Shown here: in pieces, positions 16,397 to 25,257 of the stretch
Layout of the letters: each line of letters opens with the position of its first letter
Position numbering within the stretch: position 1 is the stretch's first letter
Assembly (NCBI RefSeq): GCF_000931445.1
Contig: NZ_CP010849.1
Coordinates: forward strand, 4,030,001 to 4,094,000
Length of the DNA stretch: 64,000 bases
Direction of reading: 5' to 3'
Source of the DNA: Streptomyces cyaneogriseus subsp. noncyanogenus
Lineage (GTDB): Bacteria; Actinomycetota; Actinomycetes; Streptomycetales; Streptomycetaceae
Notes under the pieces: generated by a model
What the model saw: only the letters and a program-made list of their open reading frames with translations
What the model was told of the DNA's origin: nothing
Database searches by the model: none
Translations under genes and position numbers: made by a program

Positions 16397-19300
16397 ATGT
16401 TTCACGTGAAACCCATCGATCCGCGCCTGCTGCACCACGCCCGTGCCACCCGCCTCTTCCTGATCGCGGTCGTCGCCCTGGGCGCTGTCGGCGCCGGGCT
16501 GGTCATCGCGCAGGCGATGCTCATCGCCGAGGTGGTGGTGGGAGCCTTCCAGCACGGTCTGACGGCCGGTGATCTCCGTACGCCCCTGCTGCTCCTGGCG
16601 GCCGTCGCCGTCGGCCGGGCACTGGTCGGCTGGCTCACCGAACTGGCCGCGCACCGGGCGAGCGCGGCGGTGAAGTCGGAGCTGCGGGGCCGGCTGCTGG
16701 AACGGGCGACCGCGCTGGGGCCCGGTTGGCTGAGCGGCCAGCGGACCGGATCACTGGTCGCCCTCGCCACCCGCGGCGTCGACGCCCTGGACGACTACTT
16801 CTCCCGCTATCTGCCGCAGCTCGGGCTCGCGGTGGTCGTACCGGTGGCGGTGCTGGCCCGGATCGTCACCGAGGACTGGGTCTCGGCGGCCATCATCGTC
16901 GGCACCCTGCCGCTCATCCCGATCTTCATGGTGCTGATCGGCTGGGCCACGCAGTCCCGGATGGACCGGCAGTGGAGGCTGCTGTCCCGGCTGTCCGGGC
17001 ATTTCCTGGACGTGGTGGCGGGGCTGCCGACGCTGAAGGTGTTCGGGCGGGCCAAGGCGCAGGCGGAGTCGATCAAGCGCATCACGGGCGAGTACCGGCG
17101 GGCGACCATGCGGACCCTGCGGATCGCCTTCCTGTCGTCCTTCGCGCTGGAACTGCTTGCCACACTGTCGGTGGCGCTCGTCGCCGTGACCATCGGCATG
17201 CGCCTCGTCCACGGCGAGATGGACCTGTACGTCGGGCTGGTGATCCTCGTCCTCGCCCCCGAGGCGTATCTGCCGCTGCGGCAGGTCGGGGCCCAGTACC
17301 ACGCGGCGGCCGAGGGACTCGCGGCGGCCGAGGAGATCTTCTCGGTGCTGGAGACCCCCGCCCCTCAGCCGGGTGCCGGGCCGGTGCCGCCGGACGGTTC
17401 GCTCTCCTTCGAGGGCGTCACCGTCCGCTACCCCGGCCGGTCCGCGGACGCCGTGTCGGATCTGACGCTCACCGTCGAGCCCGGGGAGACGGTCGCGCTC
17501 GTGGGGCCGAGCGGCGCGGGCAAGTCCACGCTGCTCAGTGTCCTGCTGGGATTCGTACGGCCGACGGCGGGCCGGGTGCGGATCGGGGGAGCCGATCTGT
17601 CCGGCCTGGACCTGGCGCAGTGGCACGCCCGTGTGGCCTGGGTGCCGCAGCGTCCCCACCTGTACGCCGGGACCATCGCGGAGAACGTGCGGCTGGCCCG
17701 GCCCGAGGCGGACGACACCGCGGTACGGCGGGCCCTGCGGGACGCCGGGGCGCTCGCGTTCGTGGAGGCGCTGCCCGCGGGGATGGACACGGTGCTCGGC
17801 GAGGACGGGGCCGGGCTCTCCGCCGGGCAGCGGCAGCGCCTCGCGCTGGCGCGAGCCTTCCTCGTGGACCGGCCGGTCCTGCTGCTCGACGAGCCGACCG
17901 CCGCTCTGGACGGGGCGACCGAGGCCGAGATCGTGGCAGCGGTGCGCCGGCTCGCGCACGGACGGACGGTGCTCCTGGTGGCGCACCGGCCGGCGCTGCT
18001 GGAGCTGGCGGACCGGGTGGTGCGCCTGGCGGAGCCCGCGGCAGCGGACGGGCCGCGCCCGGCATCCTGGGCCGCGCCCCGCCCGATCGAGGAGCCGGCC
18101 GGCGTCCGCGCCGAGGACCGGGCCACCGCCCCCGGCGTCGGTACCGCGGACGCCACCGCCGGTGCGCGCGGTGGTGTCCTGGCCCGGGTACGGGCGATGT
18201 CCGTCGCCCGGCGCGGGCGGCTCGGAATCGCGCTGCTGCTCGGCAGCCTCGCGCTCGGCAGCGCCGTCGGCCTCATGGCCACCTCCGGCTGGCTCATCTC
18301 CCGGGCGTCGCAACAGCCGCCCGTGCTCTATCTGATGGTGGCCGTGACGGCGACGCGCGCCTTCGGGATCGGACGGGCCGTCTTCCGGTACGGGGAACGG
18401 CTGGTGTCGCACGACGCGGTCTTGCGGATGCTGGCCGACACACGGGTCGCCGTCTACCGGCGGCTGGAGCGGCTCGCCCCCGCCGGTCTGCTCCACCGCC
18501 GCCGGGGCGATCTGCTGACCCGGCTCGTCGCCGACGTGGACGCGCTGCAGGACTACTGGCTGCGCTGGCTGCTGCCGGCCGCCGCGGCGGTGGCCGTCTC
18601 GGCGGTCTCGGCCGGCTTCACGGCCTGGCTGCTGCCGGAGGCCGGTGCCGTCCTCGCGGCCGGGCTGCTCGCGGCCGGGGCGGGCGTGCCGCTGGTCACC
18701 GGCGCCGTGGCACGGCGGGCCGAGCGCAGGCTGGCGCCCGCCCGGGGAGTCCTGGCGACCCGGGTGGCCGACCTGCTCACCGGCACCGCCGAACTGACCG
18801 TAGCCGGCGCCCTGCCCGCGCGCACCGCTGAGGTGCGGCGGGCCGACGCGACCCTCACCCGGATCACCTCACGGGCCGCGACCGCCACCGCGCTCGGCAG
18901 CGGGCTGACCGCTCTCGTGTCCGGGCTCACCGTCGCCGCCGCCGCGCTGGTCGCGGTGCGGGCGGTGGCCGAAGGCAGGCTCGACGGGCTGCTGGCGGCG
19001 GTCGTCGTCCTGACCCCGCTGGCCGCCTTCGAGGCCGTCCTCGGTCTGCCGCTCGCCGTGCAGTTCCGGCAGCGGGTGCGCAGGAGTGCCGAACGCGTCC
19101 ACGAGGTGCTGGACGCACCCGAGCCGGTACGGGAGCCCGAACGGCCCCGGCAGGCACCCGCCACGCCGTTCCCCGTGGTGGTCAGGGACCTGACGGCCCG
19201 CCACCCGGGGCAGGACGGCGACGCCCTCGCCGGGATCGACCTGACACTGGCGCGGGGCCGCCGGGTCGCCGTGGTCGGACCGTCCGGGTCGGGCAAGACG

Positions 19301-19918
19301 ACTCTGGCGCAGGTGCTGCTGCGGTTCCTGGACGCGGAGGCGGGCACCTACACGCTGGCCGGGACCGACGCCCGGGACCTGGACGGGGACGAGGTGCGGC
19401 GGCTCGTCGGGCTGTGCGCCCAGGACGCGCACCTCTTCGACAGCTCGGTGCGCGAGAACCTGCTGCTGGCCCGGCGCGACGCCACCGACGCCGACCTGCG
19501 GGACGCCCTGGCGCGGGCCCGGCTGCTGGAGTGGGCCGACGGTCTGCCCGACGGCCTCGACACGCTGGTCGGGGAGCACGGGGCGCGGCTGTCCGGCGGC
19601 CAGCGCCAGCGGCTGGCGCTGGCCCGGGCGCTCCTCGCCGACTTCCCCGTCCTGGTGCTGGACGAGCCCGCCGAGCATCTCGACCTGCCGACCGCCGACG
19701 CGCTCACCGCGGATCTGCTGGACGCCACCGAAGGCCGTACGACCCTGCTGATCACCCACCGGCTGGCCGGCCTGGCCGCCGTGGACGAGGTGGTCGTCCT
19801 GGACGAGGGCCGCATCGTGCAGCGCGGGACCTTCGCCGAGCTCGCCGCCGTCGAGGGGCCGCTGCGGACGATGATCGAACGGGAGGCGGCGGCGGAGCTG
19901 CTGGTGGGGGCGGAGTGA
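16397..19918 (+). CDS. cydDC: Fused CydD-CydC ABC exporter for cytochrome bd assembly
   Basis: About 1173 residues: two complete ABC half-exporters in one chain. Half 1 has six helices, Walker A GPSGAGKST near residue 370 and signature LSAGQRQR. Half 2 has a second membrane domain from about residue 600, Walker A GPSGSGKTT near residue 960 and signature LSGGQRQR. In E. coli the separate CydD and CydC export cysteine/glutathione and are needed to assemble cytochrome bd; the fusion is usual in actinomycetes. ATG 16397 gives MFHVKP, a start encoded by the parS site itself, with AAGG just upstream. Confidence 0.93.
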   Translation: MFHVKPIDPRLLHHARATRLFLIAVVALGAVGAGLVIAQAMLIAEVVVGAFQHGLTAGDLRTPLLLLAAVAVGRALVGWLTELAAHRASAAVKSELRGRLLERATALGPGWLSGQRTGSLVALATRGVDALDDYFSRYLPQLGLAVVVPVAVLARIVTEDWVSAAIIVGTLPLIPIFMVLIGWATQSRMDRQWRLLSRLSGHFLDVVAGLPTLKVFGRAKAQAESIKRITGEYRRATMRTLRIAFLSSFALELLATLSVALVAVTIGMRLVHGEMDLYVGLVILVLAPEAYLPLRQVGAQYHAAAEGLAAAEEIFSVLETPAPQPGAGPVPPDGSLSFEGVTVRYPGRSADAVSDLTLTVEPGETVALVGPSGAGKSTLLSVLLGFVRPTAGRVRIGGADLSGLDLAQWHARVAWVPQRPHLYAGTIAENVRLARPEADDTAVRRALRDAGALAFVEALPAGMDTVLGEDGAGLSAGQRQRLALARAFLVDRPVLLLDEPTAALDGATEAEIVAAVRRLAHGRTVLLVAHRPALLELADRVVRLAEPAAADGPRPASWAAPRPIEEPAGVRAEDRATAPGVGTADATAGARGGVLARVRAMSVARRGRLGIALLLGSLALGSAVGLMATSGWLISRASQQPPVLYLMVAVTATRAFGIGRAVFRYGERLVSHDAVLRMLADTRVAVYRRLERLAPAGLLHRRRGDLLTRLVADVDALQDYWLRWLLPAAAAVAVSAVSAGFTAWLLPEAGAVLAAGLLAAGAGVPLVTGAVARRAERRLAPARGVLATRVADLLTGTAELTVAGALPARTAEVRRADATLTRITSRAATATALGSGLTALVSGLTVAAAALVAVRAVAEGRLDGLLAAVVVLTPLAAFEAVLGLPLAVQFRQRVRRSAERVHEVLDAPEPVREPERPRQAPATPFPVVVRDLTARHPGQDGDALAGIDLTLARGRRVAVVGPSGSGKTTLAQVLLRFLDAEAGTYTLAGTDARDLDGDEVRRLVGLCAQDAHLFDSSVRENLLLARRDATDADLRDALARARLLEWADGLPDGLDTLVGEHGARLSGGQRQRLALARALLADFPVLVLDEPAEHLDLPTADALTADLLDATEGRTTLLITHRLAGLAAVDEVVVLDEGRIVQRGTFAELAAVEGPLRTMIEREAAAELLVGAE
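16399..16412. promoter_or_regulatory. parS site overlapping the cydDC start
   Basis: GTTTCACGTGAAAC, exact consensus, covering codons 1-6 of cydDC. ParB spreading from here could affect translation-initiation-region accessibility only at the DNA level; a regulatory effect is speculation. Confidence 0.85.
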
Positions 19919-19946
19919 GACCGCGGGGTCCGGTCAGCGGCCGGAA

Positions 19947-19978
19947 CGGTGGGGCGGGGTGCGACCGCCGCCCCACCG
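19947..19978 (+). terminator. Hairpin after cydDC
   Basis: CGGTGGGGCGG (19947-19957) pairs perfectly with 19968-19978, loop 10 nt, 28 bp after the cydDC stop. No T run follows. It probably ends the cyd transcript before the sensor kinase gene. Confidence 0.6.
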
Positions 19979-20033
19979 ACGCTTCCGGGAAATCCGACTT
20001 TCCCTGACAAAAGCGGCTCACTAGGCTCGGGAT

Positions 20034-21716
20034 ATGCCCACCGCACCGGCTTCCGGCCCCCGGCCGTCCCCGCAGGGGATCAGCGCCGCGTTCGTCGCGC
20101 GGGTGCCGAAGCTGCTGGAGGCGATGCGGTCGGTCGGCAGCGGCCTGGAACTGCACTCCACGCTGGTCCGGATCTGTGAGACGGCGGCCGATCTGGCGGG
20201 CGCGCGCTACGCGGCGATAGGCGTCCTCGCGGAGGACGGAGACAAACTGGCCGACTTCGTGCATCACGGCGTCGGCGAGGGGACGGCCCGCCGGATCGGC
20301 CACCCGCCCGACGGGCACCGGGGCCTGCTGGGCGCCCTCATCCGCGACCCGGAGCCGGTCCGACTGGAGGACCTGACCGCGGACGTGCGCGCGTGCGGGT
20401 TTCCCGCGCACCATCCGCCCATGCGCGGGTTCCTCGGCGTCCCGATCCGGGTGCGGGGCGAGGTCTTCGGGAACCTGTACCTGACCGACAAGCGGGGAGG
20501 CCAACCGTTCACCGACGACGACCTCGCGATGGTGCGGGTGCTGGCCGCCGAGGCCGGCATCGCCATCGGCAACGCCCGGCTGTACGAGGCCGCCCAGCAG
20601 CGGGAGCGCTGGATCGACGGATCGGTGGCGGTCACCACGGCGCTGCTCTCCGGTGACGACGGCGAAGACGCCCTCCAAGTGGTCGCCGAGCAGGCCCGCC
20701 GGCTCTCCGGCGCCGCCGCCGGGATCGTCCTGCTGCCGGCCGGCGGGGGCGGCCTGGAGATCGCGGCCGTCGCCTCGGAGGGACCGACCGAGGCGCTGGG
20801 CACGGTCCTCCCGCCGCGCCGTGGGGCCGTCGCCGAGCTCCTGGAGGGACACGCCGTGTTCGTGGAGGACGCCGCCACCGATCCCCGCCTGGACACCGGA
20901 CTCGCCCGCGGCTACGGACCGGCCATGCTGCTGCCCCTGCGCAGTGGCGACCGTGTGCTGGGCGGCCTCGTCACCCCCCGGGCGCGCGGGCAGCGCCCGT
21001 TCTCGCGGACCGAGCGCGCCCTGGCGGTCCGGTTCGCCGCGCAGGCAGCGCTCGCGCTGATGATGGCCGAGGCGCAGCGCGACCGGGAACGGCTCGCGGT
21101 GTACGAGGACCGGGACCGCATCGCCCGTGATCTGCACGACCTCGTCGTCCAGCGGCTGTTCGCCACCGGAATGCTGCTGGAGCACGCCCAGCGCCGGTCG
21201 GCCGCGCCCGAGGTGCGCGACGGCATCGGCAGGGCCGTCGGCGAACTCGACGTGACCATTCAGGAGATCCGCTCGGCCATCTTCGCGCTGCGGCAGCCGG
21301 CCGAGGAGGAGCCGGGCCTGCGCGGGCGGGTGCTGCGGGAGATCGCCACGGCCGCGGTGCCGCTGGGGTTCACACCTTCCTGCCGCTTCGCCGGTCCCGT
21401 CGACAGCGCGGTGGGTGATCTGACGGGCAAGAACCTCGTCGCAGCCCTGCGGGAAGCCCTCTCCAACGCCTTCCGGCACGCCAGGGCCTCCCGGATCGAC
21501 GTCGTCGTCGACGCGACCGTGACCCTGCCGGGCGGCCGGCCGGGCGTCCGGCTGACCGTCGCCGACGACGGTGTCGGCATCCCGGAGGGCGGGCGGCGCA
21601 GCGGACTGGCGAACCTGCGGCGCCGCGCCGAGTGCCTGGGCGGATCCAGCCGGCACGGGCCGGGCATCGGGGCGGACGGCGGCGGCGCCGCGCTGGTGTG
21701 GGAGGCGCCGTACTGA
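20034..21716 (+). CDS. DevS/DosS-like sensor histidine kinase (GAF-GAF-HisKA_3)
   Basis: 560 residues. GAF domain 1 spans about residues 25-185, GAF 2 about 205-345, then the dimerisation helix with phospho-acceptor His368 in DRIARDLHDLVVQRLFA, and an HATPase (LREALSNAFRHA, DDGVGI). GAF 1 contains FPAHHPPM at residues 123-130, matching the segment that in mycobacterial DevS/DosS holds the haem-ligating histidine (from memory), so oxygen or redox sensing is plausible. No response regulator gene is adjacent, so the partner is encoded elsewhere. Its position next to the cyd operon supports a low-oxygen role by inference. Confidence 0.88.
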   Translation: MPTAPASGPRPSPQGISAAFVARVPKLLEAMRSVGSGLELHSTLVRICETAADLAGARYAAIGVLAEDGDKLADFVHHGVGEGTARRIGHPPDGHRGLLGALIRDPEPVRLEDLTADVRACGFPAHHPPMRGFLGVPIRVRGEVFGNLYLTDKRGGQPFTDDDLAMVRVLAAEAGIAIGNARLYEAAQQRERWIDGSVAVTTALLSGDDGEDALQVVAEQARRLSGAAAGIVLLPAGGGGLEIAAVASEGPTEALGTVLPPRRGAVAELLEGHAVFVEDAATDPRLDTGLARGYGPAMLLPLRSGDRVLGGLVTPRARGQRPFSRTERALAVRFAAQAALALMMAEAQRDRERLAVYEDRDRIARDLHDLVVQRLFATGMLLEHAQRRSAAPEVRDGIGRAVGELDVTIQEIRSAIFALRQPAEEEPGLRGRVLREIATAAVPLGFTPSCRFAGPVDSAVGDLTGKNLVAALREALSNAFRHARASRIDVVVDATVTLPGGRPGVRLTVADDGVGIPEGGRRSGLANLRRRAECLGGSSRHGPGIGADGGGAALVWEAPY

Positions 21717-21882
21717 CACGCCGCGCGCCCGGCCCGTCCGGGTGCCCCGTCTCGGGCCGTCCGGCACGGGTGGGCGTTGCCCCGTGTGCAGCAGCCGTGC
21801 TGGGCCGTGTGCAGCAATGGGTTCCCCCGGCCGTACGAGCGGTGCACGACCGCATGCCGTCGGCGGGTACACCATCGCTGAC

Positions 21883-22932
21883 ATGCCCTCATCCCGCCGC
21901 CTCAGGCTGTTCGTCCCGGCACTGCTGTGCGCGCTCGCCGTGCTCGCGGCCCGCCCGACCGATGTCACCGACCATCCCTCCGGTTCCGGTGTGCGGCTGA
22001 GCGCGGAGGTGGCCCGGCTGTACGAGGCGGCCGCCGCGACGGCCCGGGAGTACGAGGCGGTGCGGCGTGCGGCCGAGGAGGAACGGGCGAAGGCCCGGCG
22101 GATCGAGAAGCTGCTCGACCGCCGGCGCCGGGAGATCGCCGTCATGCACAAGGATCTCGGGCGGATCGCGCGTGAGCAGTACCGCAAGGGCGGCGGGCTC
22201 CCGCTGACCGTGCAGATGATCCTCGCGGATGACCCGGAGAAACTGATGCGTGGTCACCGTGCGGTGTGGCAGGCGGATGCGGCCGTCGACCACGCCCTCG
22301 AGGAGAGCAGACGGGCCGAGGAGCGGCTCACCGCCGACGAGGCGAAGGCCGCGACGGCCCGGCAGCGGCTGGAACGGCGGAATGCCGAGCTGGCCGGGCT
22401 GAAACAGGGCATCGAGCGCAAACTCCGGGCGGCGCGGGCGCGGTTGCAGGGACGGGCGGACACCTCCGTGGCGGCCGGCGCGTGTCCCGGCGCGGTCCGG
22501 CTCGACCAGCCGAAGGCGGACGTCACACGCGCGTGGGTGGCGCCGGTGGAGAGGTACCGACTGTCCGCGTCCTTCGGCAGCGGCGGGAAGCGCTGGACGC
22601 ACCGGCACACCGGGCAGGACTTCGCGGTCCCGGTGGGAACGCCGGTACGCGCGGTGGGTGCGGGCCGGGTGGTGCGGGTGGCGTGCAAGGGACCCTTCGG
22701 CATCCAGGCCGTCGTCCAGCACCCGGGCGGCTACTACACGCAGTACGCCCATCTCGCCGCCGTCGCCGTCGACCAGGGGGACCGCGTCGCCCCGGGCCAG
22801 TGGATCGGCCAGTCGGGCAGCACGGGCAACTCCTCAGGGCCGCATCTGCACTTCGAGGTGCGGGTCACTCCGGCGATGGGATCGGCAGTGGACCCGGTGC
22901 CGTGGCTGGCGCGGCGGGGGGTGACGCTGTGA
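21883..22932 (+). CDS. Secreted M23 (lysostaphin-type) peptidase with coiled coil
   Basis: 349 residues from ATG 21883. A signal peptide (RRLRLFVPALLCALAVLAARP) leads to a long coiled coil (about residues 45-195), then a C-terminal M23 domain. The zinc ligands are in HRHTGQDF and HLHFEVR, with the family context GNSSGPHLHFE. Such proteins cut peptidoglycan cross-bridges or, like EnvC/NlpD, activate amidases; the intact HxxxD and HxH motifs suggest real activity. The frame is open upstream, but that part overlaps the kinase gene. The region 21717-21882 holds a repeated CCGTGTGCAGCA sequence and the promoter. Confidence 0.85.
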   Translation: MPSSRRLRLFVPALLCALAVLAARPTDVTDHPSGSGVRLSAEVARLYEAAAATAREYEAVRRAAEEERAKARRIEKLLDRRRREIAVMHKDLGRIAREQYRKGGGLPLTVQMILADDPEKLMRGHRAVWQADAAVDHALEESRRAEERLTADEAKAATARQRLERRNAELAGLKQGIERKLRAARARLQGRADTSVAAGACPGAVRLDQPKADVTRAWVAPVERYRLSASFGSGGKRWTHRHTGQDFAVPVGTPVRAVGAGRVVRVACKGPFGIQAVVQHPGGYYTQYAHLAAVAVDQGDRVAPGQWIGQSGSTGNSSGPHLHFEVRVTPAMGSAVDPVPWLARRGVTL

Positions 22933-22953
22933 GGCACCGCGCGGCGGCGCCGA

Positions 22954-23841
22954 TCAGAAACGTTCCGCCAGCATCCGCTCGATGACGACCGCGACCCCGT
23001 CCTCGTTGTTGGCGACCGTCTGCCCCGACGCGGCGGCGATCACGTCGGGGTGTGCGTTGCCCATCGCGTAGGACTGGCCGGCCCAGGTGAGCATCTCGAC
23101 GTCGTTCGGCATGTCCCCGAAGGCGACGACCTCCTCGTGGGAGATGCCGCGCTCCGCGCAGCACAGGGCGAGCGTGCTGGCCTTGGAGACACCCGGTCCG
23201 CTGATCTCCAGCAGGGCGCTGGGGCTGGACCGGGTCACGGTGGCCCGGTCGCCGACGGCCAGCCGGGCCAGTGTGAGGAAGGCGTCGGGGTCGAGGTCGG
23301 GATGGAAGGCGAGGATCTTGAGCACCGGGTCGTCGGCGGCGGGCCCGTCCGGGCCGAGGAGTTCCTCGGCGGGCGCGAACACGTCGGGGGCCTCCACGTG
23401 CAGTCTCGGGTACCCCGGCTCCTGGTTGAAGTCGTGCGGCTGCTCGATCGCGTACACCGTGCCCGGCGCCGCCTCGCGCAGCAGCCGTACGGTGTCCAGC
23501 GCGTTCTCCCGGGCCAGCTCCCGCACCTTCACGAACCGGTGGGCGCCGGGGCCGCCGTGCAGATCGACGACGGCCGCGCCGTTGCCGCAGATGGCGAGGC
23601 CGTGACCGTGGACGTGGTCACTGACGACGTCCATCCAGCGGGCCGGGCGGCCGGTGACGAAGAAGACCTCGATGCCGGCCTCCTCCGCGGCGGCCAGCGC
23701 GGCGACCGTGCGCGGGGAGACCGACTTGTCGTCCCGCAGCAGCGTGCCGTCCAGATCGGTGGCGATCAGCCGCGGGGGGACGGTCGGGGCCGGTGTCTCT
23801 GGCTGTCGAGTCGCTGAGGTCACCCGGTCATTGTCCCGCAT
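22954..23841 (-). CDS. Cof-type HAD-IIB phosphatase (paralogue 1)
   Basis: About 295 residues. HAD motif I is DLDGTLLRDD, with motif II VTGRP, and the C-terminal VAFGDMPNDVEML provides the metal-binding aspartates. The IIB cap lies between. Cof-type enzymes dephosphorylate sugar phosphates or pyridoxal phosphate. ATG 23841 was chosen because it gives a complete domain; GTG 23823 is an equally good start and neither has a clear ribosome site. It is similar to the HAD gene at 31343, with which it shares NNEDG/SNDEDG and AMGNAH/AMANAH signatures. Confidence 0.85.
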   Translation of the reverse strand: MRDNDRVTSATRQPETPAPTVPPRLIATDLDGTLLRDDKSVSPRTVAALAAAEEAGIEVFFVTGRPARWMDVVSDHVHGHGLAICGNGAAVVDLHGGPGAHRFVKVRELARENALDTVRLLREAAPGTVYAIEQPHDFNQEPGYPRLHVEAPDVFAPAEELLGPDGPAADDPVLKILAFHPDLDPDAFLTLARLAVGDRATVTRSSPSALLEISGPGVSKASTLALCCAERGISHEEVVAFGDMPNDVEMLTWAGQSYAMGNAHPDVIAAASGQTVANNEDGVAVVIERMLAERF

Positions 23842-23977
23842 ATGCCCGCACGCCCGTGCGGAAGTCTGCACATCTGTGAGCCATGGCTCTCTTGTGTGCC
23901 CCGTTGCCCGAGTGCTTCCCGGCGGCTGCCGTCACCTGCGCGCGGCGCGCCGGGGAGCGGTCGGGACACTTGGGACC

Positions 23978-24132
23978 GACGGACGGCCACCGGCGGAGAG
24001 CCACAGTCCGGCGCGGACGGCCAAGGGAGGAACCCTGCGGACGGGCGAGCGCCGCCACCGGCGGAGTCCCGCTGCCCGACGGACGGCCACCGGCGGAGTC
24101 CCGCGGTCCGGCGCAGGCCGCCACCGGCAGCG
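23978..24132. repeat. Short interspersed GC-rich repeats in a 320-bp gene-free region
   Basis: The sequence GCCACCGGCGGAG or a close variant recurs at about 23985, 24054, 24086 and 24119. Two of these are preceded by CGACGGACG and three are followed by TCCCGC or a similar motif. Between the HAD gene and the LLM gene I see no supported coding sequence; long open frames here are produced by the repeat composition. Confidence 0.6.
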
Positions 24133-24162
24133 CCGCCCCGGACCGGTCCCCGGCCACCGAAT

Positions 24163-25065
24163 TCAGCGCAGTTGCGCCGGAGCCTCCATGGCGATCTGCT
24201 CGAAGACCTTCTGGTCGGCCGCGAAGTCCGACTCCGGGATCGGCCAGTGCACGACGATCTCCGTGAAGCCGAGCTCCTGGTGCCGGCCCGCGAAGTCCAC
24301 GAACGCGTCCAGGGACTCCAGCGGCCGGCCCCGGTTCGGAGTGAAACCGGTGAGCAGGACCTTGCCGAGTCCGGTGGCCTCGCGTCCGGCCTCGGCACAG
24401 GCGTCGGCCAGCCGCTCGATCTGCCCGCGCAGCGCCTGGACCGACTGCTCGGGGGTGCCGTTCTCGTACAGCTTCGGGTCGCCCGTGGTCACCCACGCCT
24501 GTCCGTACCGTGCGGCGAGCCGCAGCCCGCGCGGCCCGGTGGCGGCGACCGCGAAGGGCAGCCGGGGCCGTTGGACGCACCCGGGGATGTTGCGCGCCTC
24601 GTGCGCTGCGTAGAAGTCCCCCTCGTACGACACCGAGTCCTGCGTGAGCAGCCGGTCGAGGAGGGCGACGAACTCGGCGAACCGGTCGGCCCGCTCGCGC
24701 GGCGTCCACGGCTCCTGCCCCAGTGCGGTGGCGTCGAAGCCGGTGCCGCCCGCGCCTATGCCCAGCGTGATCCGCCCACCGGAGATGTCGTCGAGGGAGA
24801 TCAGCTCCTTGGCGAGAGTCACCGGGTGCCGGAAGTTCGGCGAGGTCACCAGGGTGCCCAGGCGCAGCCGCTCGGTGGCCGCCGCGGCGGCGGTGAGCGT
24901 GGGGACCGCACCGAACCAGGGGCCGTCCCGGAAGCTGCGCCAGGACAGGTGGTCGTACGTGTAGGCCGCGTGGAAGCCGAGCTCCTCGGCATGCGTCCAG
25001 GCCCAACGGCCCCCCTCGTGCCAGCGGCGGTACGGGAGGATCACGGTGCTCAGGCGCAGACTCAT
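24163..25065 (-). CDS. LLM-class (F420-dependent-type) oxidoreductase
   Basis: 300 residues from ATG 25065. It is a bacterial luciferase-like TIM barrel: STVILPYRRWHEGGRWAWTHAEELGF, LGTLVTSPNFRHPVTLAKELISLDDIS and GRITLGIGAGGTGFD are the family's conserved stretches. Streptomyces members mostly use coenzyme F420, fewer use FMN; the cofactor and substrate cannot be decided here. Monocistronic by spacing. Confidence 0.88.
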   Translation of the reverse strand: MSLRLSTVILPYRRWHEGGRWAWTHAEELGFHAAYTYDHLSWRSFRDGPWFGAVPTLTAAAAATERLRLGTLVTSPNFRHPVTLAKELISLDDISGGRITLGIGAGGTGFDATALGQEPWTPRERADRFAEFVALLDRLLTQDSVSYEGDFYAAHEARNIPGCVQRPRLPFAVAATGPRGLRLAARYGQAWVTTGDPKLYENGTPEQSVQALRGQIERLADACAEAGREATGLGKVLLTGFTPNRGRPLESLDAFVDFAGRHQELGFTEIVVHWPIPESDFAADQKVFEQIAMEAPAQLR

Positions 25066-25091
25066 GCGCCCGAGCCTAAGCGCCCGGCCGT

Positions 25092-25105
25092 GTTTCACGT
25101 GAAAC
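25092..25105. promoter_or_regulatory. parS site
   Basis: GTTTCACGTGAAAC, exact consensus, in the gap between the LLM oxidoreductase start (25065) and the end of the EphD-like gene (25258). Confidence 0.88.
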
Positions 25106-25257
25106 CGGCGCCCCGGTGAGAAGGGTCACCCGGGAACGGCCGACGGCACCGCGCCGAGGACGGTGAGCGGCAGGGCGAGGGCGGCCCGGCCCACCGGGGA
25201 CCGCCCTCGCCCGGTCCCGCGGGAGACCGCGGGGCCGGGCGAGGGTCCGGTCCCGTT

